A DNA stretch of 5,695 nucleotides, taken from contig JBGTMJ010000052.1 of NCBI GenBank assembly GCA_041743655.1, positions 1 through 5,695 on the forward strand. Reading direction: 5' to 3'. The DNA is from JARIHD01 sp041743655. GTDB lineage: Bacteria; Patescibacteriota; Saccharimonadia; Saccharimonadales; UBA4665. The notes under the pieces are model-generated. The model did no database searches. It saw only the letters and a program-made list of their open reading frames with translations, and was not told the DNA's origin. Within the stretch, counting starts at the first letter, position 1, and each line of letters opens with the position of its first letter. Position numbers and translations under genes: made by a program. Positions 1-5,695 of the stretch are shown here, in pieces.

Positions 1-777
1 TTTGTTATCCGTACTCTTAAAACCTTTGAGCCCAAGTGCCAGCCAGCCAGAACCAAGCAATACGGCAACAGCCAGATACGTGTACCCGGTATAGCCCAAT
101 ATAGTCAGCATCGTTGCGGTAACAGTAAAGGCGATGATATATAACAGTATGTGTAACTTGGTAATGTACATACCTTTTTTAACCGGTAGGACCGGAATCG
201 ATGCAGCAGCGTAATCGTCAAACCGATACATGGCAATTGCATAGAAATGGGGCATTTGCCAGAAGACTAAAATCAAAAATAGTATGAGTGCCCCTGCATC
301 AAGGCTATTGGTCACAGCTGTGTAGCCGGCAACCGGCGGCATTGCGCCCGAAATCGTCCCAATAAGCGTTCCATGAACTGAATGGCGCTTCCCAAAACTA
401 TACAAGATCAGGTATGCAATAAAGCCAACCAGTCCGATCGCTGCGGTCAGAAAGTTTGTGTGTAACGACAGAATCAGAAATCCGACTATACCGAGGACGG
501 CTGCATATAAAATCACATCCCGGCCTTTGACTACGCCTGCTGCAAGTACGCGCTTTTTAGTCCGTGCCATCTTTTTATCAATATCACGGTCAATATAATT
601 ATTCAGGACACATGCGGATGCGATAACGAACGATATGCCTGCGAGAGTCGCAAACAACAATCTCAAATCAATGTGGCCTTTAGATGCAAGAAAAAAACCG
701 GCAGTAGCTGTTACTAGATTACCGCGTATAATACCAGGCTTGGTGAGCGAGTAATATGTTTTAAATAGCTTGAGCAC
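1..777 (-). CDS. cyoE: Protoheme IX farnesyltransferase (heme O synthase), C-terminus cut by window edge
   Basis: CyoE is a polytopic UbiA-family prenyltransferase of the inner membrane. It transfers a farnesyl group from farnesyl diphosphate to the vinyl group of heme b, giving heme O for the bo3 oxidase. 259 codons are visible and the frame is open to the edge; the family is usually about 290-300 residues, so roughly 30-40 C-terminal residues are missing. Seen: the N-terminal SLTKPGIIRGN segment (residues 10-20), the first Asp-rich motif N59-x3-D63-x3-D67 (NNYIDRDID), the K/R-rich loop after it, KRHSVHGTLIG (130-140), WQMPHFYAIAMYRFDDY (173-189) with the second Asp pair D187/D188, and IPVLP. 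These match E. coli CyoE closely. The start is GTG at 777, three bases after the cyoD stop and in the same frame; no ATG fits, because the in-frame TAG of cyoD lies directly upstream. Last visible gene of the operon. The family and heme O (not heme A) role are supported by the adjacent cyoABCD. Confidence 0.95.
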   Translation of the reverse strand, partial: MLKLFKTYYSLTKPGIIRGNLVTATAGFFLASKGHIDLRLLFATLAGISFVIASACVLNNYIDRDIDKKMARTKKRVLAAGVVKGRDVILYAAVLGIVGFLILSLHTNFLTAAIGLVGFIAYLILYSFGKRHSVHGTLIGTISGAMPPVAGYTAVTNSLDAGALILFLILVFWQMPHFYAIAMYRFDDYAAASIPVLPVKKGMYITKLHILLYIIAFTVTATMLTILGYTGYTYLAVAVLLGSGWLALGLKGFKSTDNK

Positions 778-780
778 TTT

Positions 781-1158
781 CTATTGTATTCCCTCCTCTT
801 CGAGTAAATATGTATCCACATCGTGAGGCATCATGTGGTAGTCCAGGTTATACATAATCCAGAGTGAGCCGATGACTAAGATTCCAATGACCACCAGCAT
901 GAAAAGAAGAACCATTACATTCCAGCGAGGCTTCGATTCACGGCCGAGGTGAAGGAAAAATAATAACTGTACGAGCAATTGTGTTACGGCCAGACCGACA
1001 ATAAGTGCAACTAAAGTTCGGCCAGGCAGTAACTGGTTAACAACGCTAAAGTAAGCAGCCACGGTCAGCAGTATCGACAATATAAATCCGACTGAATATG
1101 ATACCAGCGTGCCGTGATGAGCTTCCTGCTCAACAGGAGTGTTTTCAACATTGCTCAT
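781..1158 (-). CDS. cyoD: Cytochrome bo3 ubiquinol oxidase subunit IV
   Basis: Small membrane subunit of the bo3 quinol oxidase, thought to assist assembly or stability of the subunit I copper/heme core. The 125-residue protein has three hydrophobic helices at about 18-40, 48-70 and 79-104, matching the three-helix E. coli CyoD. Recognisable family segments are GFILSILLTVAAYF, the LLFFLH stretch ending at H70, and VIGSLWIMYNLDYHMM (95-110). It is about 16 residues longer than E. coli CyoD (109): after the usual ending near MM it carries an acidic tail, PHDVDTYLLEEEGIQ. The N-terminus is acidic and contains HH at 14-15, as is common in the family. The ATG at 1158 follows the cyoC stop after one base, and a GGGAG (1168-1172) lies 9 bases upstream. 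It is co-transcribed with cyoC and cyoE. Confidence 0.95.
   Translation of the reverse strand: MSNVENTPVEQEAHHGTLVSYSVGFILSILLTVAAYFSVVNQLLPGRTLVALIVGLAVTQLLVQLLFFLHLGRESKPRWNVMVLLFMLVVIGILVIGSLWIMYNLDYHMMPHDVDTYLLEEEGIQ
792..797 (-). promoter_or_regulatory. Shine-Dalgarno sequence for cyoE
   Basis: The minus strand reads AGGAGG here, inside the last codons of cyoD. It sits 14 bases upstream of the GTG at 777, somewhat longer than the usual 5-9 base spacing. It is the best ribosome-binding match near this junction and supports the GTG start, with translation likely coupled to cyoD termination. Confidence 0.6.
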
Positions 1159-1159
1159 A

Positions 1160-1768
1160 CTAGAGTGCTCCCATTAAATACACTATGGTAAATATGAAGA
1201 TCCAGACAATATCCAGGAAGTGCCAGAACAGACTGAAAAGCGTCAGCCTTCTAGTGGTGTGGATAGTAAGGCCGCGGCGCAGTATCTGTGCTGCAAGCAC
1301 GATTATCCATAACAAGCCGGCTGTAATGTGCAGCCCGTGAGTACCGACAAGCGTAAAGAAAGCAGACAGGAAACCGCTCCGTCTCCAGCTATTGCCTTCG
1401 GATGCAAGCTGGGTGAACTCATACATCTCCATGCCTAGGAAAGCAGCGCCCAGCAAGAATGTTACGCCCAACCACGTTAACACCGCTTTTATGTTACGCC
1501 CATGCATGGCTAGTACGGCAAGCCCGCACGTAAAACTGCTGGTAAGCAAAATGAGTGTTTCTGTTAGCACGAACGGCAGCTCGAATAACTCACGCCCGGA
1601 AGGGCCGCCAAACGTGTTGTTGTGTAGCACCGCATAGGTTGCAAACAGCGTTGCAAACAGTACGCAGTCGGTCATCAAATAAACCCAAAAGCCAAAAGTG
1701 GTTTTAGAGGGGTCATTGGGCGGAACGCTAAAATGATTCTCGTGCTGTACCAGTGCAGGCTTCGTCAT
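1160..1768 (-). CDS. cyoC: Cytochrome bo3 ubiquinol oxidase subunit III
   Basis: Subunit III of the heme-copper quinol oxidase, an integral membrane protein that packs against subunit I and stabilises turnover. At 202 residues it matches E. coli CyoC (204). Five hydrophobic helices are visible, at roughly 24-46, 65-88, 96-116, 134-160 and 177-199, the bo3-type number rather than the seven of most mitochondrial-type subunit III. Family blocks seen: FGFWVYLMTDCVLFATLFAT (25-44), ELPFVLTETLILL (63-75), GMEMYEF with E114 and E117 (112-118), RSGFLSAFFTLVGTHGLH with H144 and H147 (130-147), and LFWHFLDIVWIFIFTIVYLMG. The ATG at 1768 overlaps the TGA of cyoB by 4 bases (ATGA), and a GGAGG at 1775-1779 lies 6 bases upstream, so translation is probably coupled to cyoB. 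One base separates its TAG from the cyoD start. Confidence 0.97.
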   Translation of the reverse strand: MTKPALVQHENHFSVPPNDPSKTTFGFWVYLMTDCVLFATLFATYAVLHNNTFGGPSGRELFELPFVLTETLILLTSSFTCGLAVLAMHGRNIKAVLTWLGVTFLLGAAFLGMEMYEFTQLASEGNSWRRSGFLSAFFTLVGTHGLHITAGLLWIIVLAAQILRRGLTIHTTRRLTLFSLFWHFLDIVWIFIFTIVYLMGAL

Positions 1769-3738
1769 GTCTTTCCTCCGTTCCCGGCTTCCATCTTTTC
1801 CACCGTGCCAGCAGCTACACCGTTTTCAGTATCGTCGCTAGACAAGCGAAGGATAAGACAAGCAATAATGCCTATGATGCCGAATGCAGCTAGCCACCAG
1901 GTGTGCCAGATGATGGCAAACCCAAAAATACCACTAAAGCCGCCAATGAACATCCCGAGAGGGCTATTTTTAGGCAGGTAGATCGTTTCATAGGATTGTT
2001 TATTAGAACCTGTCGTTTTGTTCTGTTTCATTACCCAAAATTGGTCACGCTCCTGAACTTCAGGAATGCGGGCAAAGTTATAGAATGGCGGTGGTGAGGA
2101 CGTTGCCCACTCTAGCGTTCTGCCATCCCAGGGGTCACCGCTAGTATCCATATTCTGCTTGCGCTGTAAGAAACTCACAATTATTTGTAAGATCTGAAAG
2201 CCTACACCGGCAAAAATAATAGCAATACCGACACCGGCAACAATGAATAACCCCTGCCACCCCATTGAGGCATCGTAATGGTCTAAGCGTCTTGTCGCTC
2301 CCATGAGGCCAAGAATATAGAGCGGCATGAAGGCTGCCATGAAACCGATGAGCCAGCACCAGAAGGCACACTTGCCCAGTGTTTCATTGAGCCTGAAGCC
2401 GGCAAATTTCGGGAACCAATAGGTAAAGCCGGCAAATGCGCCAAACAAAACGCCGCCGATTATCATGGTATGGAAGTGAGCCACCAGGAACAGGCTGTTA
2501 TGTACCTGGAAGTCTATTGCCGGCACAGACATGAGAACACCTGCCACCCCCCCGATAGTAAAGGTGACAACGAAGCCGAAGAACCACAGCATCGGGGTGG
2601 TAAAGCGGATGCGCCCCCTATGCATGGTAAACAGCCAGTTAAACACTTTCACTCCAGTTGGGACGGCAATGACAGCAGTCATGATACCAAAAAAAGCGTT
2701 CACGTTTGCCCCCGCACCCATGGTAAAGAAATGGTGCAGCCAGACGAGAAAGGACAGAAAAGTAATCGCCCCGATCGCCCATACCATTGACGTATAGCCA
2801 AACAATCGTTTACGTGAGAACGTCGAAACTACTTCAGAAAAGATACCAAAAGCCGGCAGGATAAGGATATATACTTCGGGGTGGCCCCAGGCCCAGATGA
2901 GGTTAATATACATCATTGGGTTGCCGCCAAAATCTGAAGTAAAGAAATGCATGCCAAGGGTACGGTCCAAAGCCAACATCCCCAGCGTTGCAGTCAAAAT
3001 CGGAAATGCAAAGCTTATAAGCACCAGGCTGCCCAGGCTGCTCCAGACGAACATAGGCATCTTCATGAGTGTCATACCCGGTGCCCTCATCTTTAATATA
3101 GTGACCAGGAAATTGATACCCGAAAGCAAGCTCCCGACTCCTGCGACCTGTAAACTCCATATCCAATAATCCACCCCTACGCCCGGGCTATATTCTATCC
3201 CCGAAAGCGGCGGATAAGCCAACCATCCCGTCGCGGCGAATTCACCACCTATAGCAAGGGAGAGATTAACAAGCGCCGCGCCAGCGGCAAACAGCCAGAA
3301 GCTAACAGAATTCATAAATGGAAAGGCAACGTCGCGGGCTCCGATTTGCAGGGGTACAATTAAATTAAAGAGACCAAATATGAATCCCATAGCCACGAAG
3401 AAGATCATAATCGTGCCATGTGCGGTAAATATCTGTTGAAAATGGTCTGATTCCAAAAACCCGTTCGATTGTCCTACAGAAAGGGCCTGCTGCACACGCA
3501 GCATGCCTGCATCACCCAGGCCGCGAAGCAACATAACCGTGGCAACGATGATGTACATGACCCCAATTTTTTTAGGGTCGAGCGTTGTCAGCCATTCTTT
3601 CCAAAGCCACCGCCACCGCTTAAAATACGTCAGCGCTCCAACAATACCAATAACGCCAAAGAGCATGGTGAAGACCGCAACGGCAATAAGCGGACCGTGC
3701 TCAAAGGGGTTAAGACCTATATGCCCGAATATGTTCAT
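1765..3738 (-). CDS. cyoB: Cytochrome bo3 ubiquinol oxidase subunit I (catalytic)
   Basis: Catalytic subunit of the proton-pumping quinol oxidase: it oxidises ubiquinol, reduces O2 to water and pumps protons across the cytoplasmic membrane. It has 657 residues (E. coli 663) with many membrane helices. Aligned by memory to E. coli CyoB, key residues are intact: quinol-site R72, D76, H99 and Q102; low-spin heme b ligands H107 and H423; heme o3 ligand H421; CuB ligands H286, H335 and H336; cross-link Tyr Y290; D-channel D136 with N125 and N143, and E288; K-channel K364; and R483/R484 near the heme propionates. Other signature blocks are IWAWGHPEVYILILPAFG, WLHHFFTMGAGANVNAFFG and GRTLEWATSSPPPFYNF (539-555). 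One Gly insertion near residue 165 (AIGGEF) shifts numbering relative to E. coli. The start ATG at 3738 has GAGGT (3744-3748) 5 bases upstream and lies 33 bases after cyoA. No frameshift or missing ligand was seen, so it is predicted to be functional. Confidence 0.98.
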   Translation of the reverse strand: MNIFGHIGLNPFEHGPLIAVAVFTMLFGVIGIVGALTYFKRWRWLWKEWLTTLDPKKIGVMYIIVATVMLLRGLGDAGMLRVQQALSVGQSNGFLESDHFQQIFTAHGTIMIFFVAMGFIFGLFNLIVPLQIGARDVAFPFMNSVSFWLFAAGAALVNLSLAIGGEFAATGWLAYPPLSGIEYSPGVGVDYWIWSLQVAGVGSLLSGINFLVTILKMRAPGMTLMKMPMFVWSSLGSLVLISFAFPILTATLGMLALDRTLGMHFFTSDFGGNPMMYINLIWAWGHPEVYILILPAFGIFSEVVSTFSRKRLFGYTSMVWAIGAITFLSFLVWLHHFFTMGAGANVNAFFGIMTAVIAVPTGVKVFNWLFTMHRGRIRFTTPMLWFFGFVVTFTIGGVAGVLMSVPAIDFQVHNSLFLVAHFHTMIIGGVLFGAFAGFTYWFPKFAGFRLNETLGKCAFWCWLIGFMAAFMPLYILGLMGATRRLDHYDASMGWQGLFIVAGVGIAIIFAGVGFQILQIIVSFLQRKQNMDTSGDPWDGRTLEWATSSPPPFYNFARIPEVQERDQFWVMKQNKTTGSNKQSYETIYLPKNSPLGMFIGGFSGIFGFAIIWHTWWLAAFGIIGIIACLILRLSSDDTENGVAAGTVEKMEAGNGGKT

Positions 3739-3743
3739 TTTCT

Positions 3744-3748
3744 ACCTC
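3744..3748 (-). promoter_or_regulatory. Shine-Dalgarno sequence for cyoB
   Basis: The minus strand reads GAGGT, 5 bases before the cyoB ATG, within the 33-bp cyoA-cyoB spacer. This spacer is the widest gap inside the operon. It shows no hairpin followed by a T-run, so read-through from cyoA is expected. Confidence 0.65.
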
Positions 3749-3771
3749 GAGAACTATAACCTGCTATCCTC

Positions 3772-4899
3772 TTAATCATGGTTATGCCTAGAGCCCTGTT
3801 GCAGATTGGATGTACCCTGGTCATGCCCGCCAGGGGTCATGTATGTACCTATGACTGTATTATACAGATCATTGTTGCTTGATGAGTAGTAAGTAATTGG
3901 ATTATCTTTACTTGGTTTTGCGAGTGTCTTATACGTATCCATATCGAGTACTTCTGGTGAGCGTTTTACTGCTTGCACCCAACGGTCAAAATCGGCAGGA
4001 GTGCTTGCCCGTGCCACAAACTTCATGCCGGAGAAGCCTTCTCCGCTTAAGTTGGCTGATGATCCATTATAGTCCCCTGTTTCGTTAGCCATAAGATGTA
4101 GCTTTGTTTGCATGCCGGCCATAGCGTATATCTGCCCGCCCAGTTGCGGAATCCAGAATGAATTCATTGGCGCATCAGCAGTAATTTCAAAGTTCACCGG
4201 CGTATCTTCCGGGAACTGGATATAGTTCACTGTAGCGATGTCCTGCTTAGGATATAAAAATAACCATTTCCACTCCAGGGCAACGACCTGTATGGTAATC
4301 GGCTCCCTGTTTGAGGTGAGTGACTTAAACGGGTCTAATTGGTGGGAACTCTTCCAGATTGTTACACTGAGTATCAAAATCAACACCAATGGAATCAGCC
4401 ACCAGATTGTTTCCAGTATCCTACTGCCATCCCGTTCAGGACTGTACTTAGCTTTCTTGTTACCCGCGCGATACTTCCAGGCGATATAAAACGTCAGGGT
4501 GAATACGGGGATGACAATAATAAGGGATAGCAGTACCGTAAAAACGATAAGGTTGAACTGTTCCTGAGCAATCGATCCTTTAGGATTAAGCACCGCAATG
4601 TTACCATCGTACACAAGTAATACGGTCAAAAGTAGCAACCCTAAACCAGCCAAAATGACCGCTGGTAATACCAGCTTATACACTAAATATATAAGCTTAT
4701 TCTGGTTAGTAATTAAGCTACGCACAATTTTTGTAAGCTTTGTCTTTATAGCTTTTCTATGTGCGTAAAGTACGAATAGAATGAGTGCACCAAGTATTAA
4801 AAGAAGCCCTATTCCCAATGCCCACATCAGTAATTCTGAGTTCCCGGAATCGGCGGTGTGTTCGTGCCCTGCGTGCGCGAAAATCATATATTTGCCCAT
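3772..4899 (-). CDS. cyoA: Cytochrome bo3 ubiquinol oxidase subunit II, with extra N-terminal helix
   Basis: Subunit II of the bo3 quinol oxidase. The core matches E. coli CyoA: NPKGSIAQEQ (105-114), helix 115-140 ending WKYRAGNKKAKYSP, helix 162-182, then the external cupredoxin domain with ITIQVVALEWKWLFLYP (201-217), IATVNYIQFPEDTPVNFEITADAPMNSFWIPQLGGQIYAMAGMQ (221-264) and the GEGFSGMKF loop (286-294). That loop has no Cys/His CuA ligands, so this is a quinol and not a cytochrome c oxidase. At 375 residues it is longer than E. coli CyoA (about 315). The extension is an N-terminal segment with HAGHEH (9-14), a predicted helix at about 22-46, and a basic stretch (47-60). A further helix (about 72-96) stands where the E. 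coli signal peptide is, but without a lipobox Cys, so no lipoprotein processing is expected. Predicted topology: four helices, both ends outside. The C-terminus is His-containing (GGHD, RHNHD). The ATG at 4899 has no good Shine-Dalgarno; an in-frame ATG at 4887 is an alternative. First gene of the cyo operon. Confidence 0.94.
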   Translation of the reverse strand: MGKYMIFAHAGHEHTADSGNSELLMWALGIGLLLILGALILFVLYAHRKAIKTKLTKIVRSLITNQNKLIYLVYKLVLPAVILAGLGLLLLTVLLVYDGNIAVLNPKGSIAQEQFNLIVFTVLLSLIIVIPVFTLTFYIAWKYRAGNKKAKYSPERDGSRILETIWWLIPLVLILILSVTIWKSSHQLDPFKSLTSNREPITIQVVALEWKWLFLYPKQDIATVNYIQFPEDTPVNFEITADAPMNSFWIPQLGGQIYAMAGMQTKLHLMANETGDYNGSSANLSGEGFSGMKFVARASTPADFDRWVQAVKRSPEVLDMDTYKTLAKPSKDNPITYYSSSNNDLYNTVIGTYMTPGGHDQGTSNLQQGSRHNHD

Positions 4900-4910
4900 A
4901 TTGAAGTAAT

Positions 4911-4920
4911 AGCTTAAGCT
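4911..4920. repeat. 10-bp perfect palindrome upstream of cyoA
   Basis: AGCTTAAGCT reads the same on both strands, 11 bases upstream of the cyoA ATG. On the minus strand it also forms a tandem TAAGCT-TAAGCT. It overlaps the proposed -10 element, so it could be part of an operator, but a 10-bp palindrome in AT-rich DNA may arise by chance. No regulator is encoded in the window. Confidence 0.25.
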
Positions 4921-4945
4921 TACATGATGTCAGTAGGACGGACAA
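4917..4945 (-). promoter_or_regulatory. Candidate sigma70-type promoter for the cyo operon
   Basis: On the minus strand a TTGTCC (-35-like, 4945-4940, 4 of 6 consensus matches) is followed after 17 bases by TAAGCT (-10-like, 4922-4917, 3 of 6 matches). The implied start near 4910 would give a leader of only about 11 bases before the cyoA ATG, which would agree with the absence of a Shine-Dalgarno there. The match to consensus is modest and other weak boxes exist in the same gap, so this is a tentative choice. Confidence 0.25.
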
Positions 4946-5148
4946 GGAGCTCGCACTTCATTTCTAAGCGAGCGCGATTACCACACTAATTTGGCGATAA
5001 TCGATTTAATGATGCTCGGCCTGTTCTCTCTGTATTTCTCCAACGGCCTCTTTACTACTTCTCATGCATAAGCTATTAGAACATTTTGATGTGTATCTAA
5101 AACTCTGTGTTGCATCGATAAACAGAAGCATACATGTAAGGCGTAGTG

Positions 5149-5688
5149 CTAAAAGTACGCTTTGGCGCGAGAACTAGTCTCTAAGTGTTCAAGTTGGTCT
5201 TTGAACCAGTAAGAAAATGCTGAAGGCTTTATTGCGGCTTCAGCTTTTACAGTTTGCATATCGACCCATTTGTAGGATTCAACTTCATCCGGGTTAATAG
5301 ATAGTTCACTATTCGTACGGCAAAAGAATACCGGGCAGAATTCATTTTCGATAATCCCATTGAATGGTGGAGTTTTGTATCTATAGTCGCCAATAATCTC
5401 CTGCAGATCATGGATTTCTGACAGCCCCAGCTCATAAAGTGACCGCCTCATAATCGCATGCTGCATCGACTCGCCTGGCATGGGATGGCCGCAGACGCTA
5501 TTGGTCCACACCCCTGGCCAGACCTTCTTTACTGAAGACCGCTGAGTTAACAGAAGTTGCCCGCTATTTTTAAAGATATAACAGGAAAAAGCCAAATGCA
5601 GGGGCGTGTTTGTGTGATGCGAACGTAGTTTCTCGGCTGATCCAATCTGCTTATGCTGCTCATCCAATAGAACTATCAACTCTTCCAT
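5149..5688 (-). CDS. idi: Isopentenyl-diphosphate delta-isomerase, type I
   Basis: Cytosolic Nudix-fold enzyme that interconverts isopentenyl diphosphate and dimethylallyl diphosphate, using divalent metal (Mn/Mg). DMAPP primes synthesis of geranyl and farnesyl diphosphate, and so of quinones, undecaprenyl carrier and heme O. The 179-residue length fits E. coli Idi (182). Residues matching the E. coli active site: metal ligands H24, H31, H68, E114 and E116 (in GIIENEFCPVFF), catalytic C66 in WTNSVCGHP (61-69), E86 in the Nudix-like helix RRSLYELGL, Y104 in DYRYK, and W161 in AFSYWF. No key residue is missing. The start is ATG at 5688, which gives the family N-terminus (EELIVLLDE); the frame stays open to the window edge, 7 bases away, so a Shine-Dalgarno cannot be judged. 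It shares the strand of the cyo operon but lies 249 bp upstream, so separate transcription is likely. It supplies a precursor needed by CyoE. Confidence 0.95.
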   Translation of the reverse strand: MEELIVLLDEQHKQIGSAEKLRSHHTNTPLHLAFSCYIFKNSGQLLLTQRSSVKKVWPGVWTNSVCGHPMPGESMQHAIMRRSLYELGLSEIHDLQEIIGDYRYKTPPFNGIIENEFCPVFFCRTNSELSINPDEVESYKWVDMQTVKAEAAIKPSAFSYWFKDQLEHLETSSRAKAYF

Positions 5689-5695
5689 CGTTATC

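Larger units (their letters stand above)
4900..5148. other. Intergenic region between idi and cyoA
   Basis: This 249-bp gap is the only substantial non-coding stretch and should hold the end of the idi transcript and the cyo promoter. I see no ORF of credible size (the best minus-strand one, near 4960, encodes 13 residues), no tRNA-like fold and no strong hairpin with a T-run. Short symmetric elements are present: AATCGATT at 4999-5006, TACATGTA near 5131-5138, and CGGCCT twice (5017-5022 and 5044-5049). None is strong enough to name a binding site. Confidence 0.7.

Noticed and set aside
2397..2440. Short direct repeat GCCGGCAAAT within cyoB
   Set aside because: It encodes the repeated FAGF of a conserved membrane segment (AGFTYWFPKFAGF), which explains the similarity at protein level.
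2541..2556. C-run in cyoB (near 2550) and T-run near 3568 as possible frameshift sites
   Set aside because: The reading frame and conserved protein sequence continue unbroken through both (IGGVAG and DPKKIG), so there is no sign of a frameshift.
2470..2797. Plus-strand ORFs of 88-106 codons opposite the middle of cyoB
   Set aside because: They lie entirely within the well-supported cyoB gene on the other strand, have low-complexity Lys/His/Pro-rich translations, and match no family I recognise.
3469..3775. Plus-strand ORFs of 90-96 codons opposite the start of cyoB
   Set aside because: Antisense shadows of conserved cyoB membrane-helix codons; no ribosome-binding site or domain seen.
3772..4899. 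Cytochrome c oxidase subunit II (CuA type) instead of quinol oxidase
   Set aside because: The loop where CuA ligands would lie reads GEGFSGMKF with no Cys or His, and the rest follows CyoA.
4757..4945. Minus-strand 62-codon ORF overlapping the cyoA start in another frame
   Set aside because: It overlaps the cyoA N-terminus, and its Arg-rich ending is an out-of-frame reading of cyoA; the cyoA frame is supported by clear homology.
5141..5160. Possible terminator hairpin at the end of idi (GCGTA/TACGC arms)
   Set aside because: The stem is only 5 bp with a 10-base loop, overlaps the idi stop codon, and no T-run follows on the minus strand.

Overview
The window is one arm of an aerobic respiratory locus. 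All six genes lie on the minus strand, so transcription runs from high to low coordinates: idi (5688 to 5149), a 249-bp gap, then a tightly packed cyoA-cyoB-cyoC-cyoD-cyoE operon (4899 to the left edge). cyoE is cut by the left edge. The plus strand carries only shadow ORFs, and I see no RNA gene, insertion sequence, CRISPR array or clear intrinsic terminator.

The cyo genes encode a complete cytochrome bo3-type ubiquinol oxidase (subunits II, I, III and IV) plus the heme O synthase that makes its high-spin heme. Every ligand and proton-channel residue I can align by memory to the E. coli enzyme is present in subunit I, and subunit II lacks the CuA ligands, so this is a quinol oxidase and not a cytochrome c oxidase. 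The genes overlap by 4 bp or are 1 to 33 bp apart, with Shine-Dalgarno sequences before cyoB, cyoC, cyoD and cyoE. idi encodes a type I isopentenyl-diphosphate isomerase. It makes DMAPP, which is needed for farnesyl diphosphate, the co-substrate of CyoE and a precursor of quinone side chains. The neighbourhood is therefore metabolically coherent, though the gap suggests idi is transcribed separately.

Organism: a bacterium with mid-range GC, the standard genetic code (TGA is used as a stop at the cyoB/cyoC overlap) and normal Shine-Dalgarno signals. Proteins and gene order resemble the proteobacterial cyoABCDE type. However, CyoA lacks the usual lipoprotein signal and Cys and instead has a His-containing N-terminus followed by an additional predicted membrane helix. 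Such operons occur in Proteobacteria and have also been reported in some Saccharibacteria (Patescibacteria/CPR). I consider the latter plausible for this window but cannot prove it from sequence alone.

The window does not reveal a wholly unknown system. The points most worth a second look are the remodelled CyoA N-terminus, the idi linkage, and the leader region upstream of cyoA with its palindrome and missing Shine-Dalgarno.
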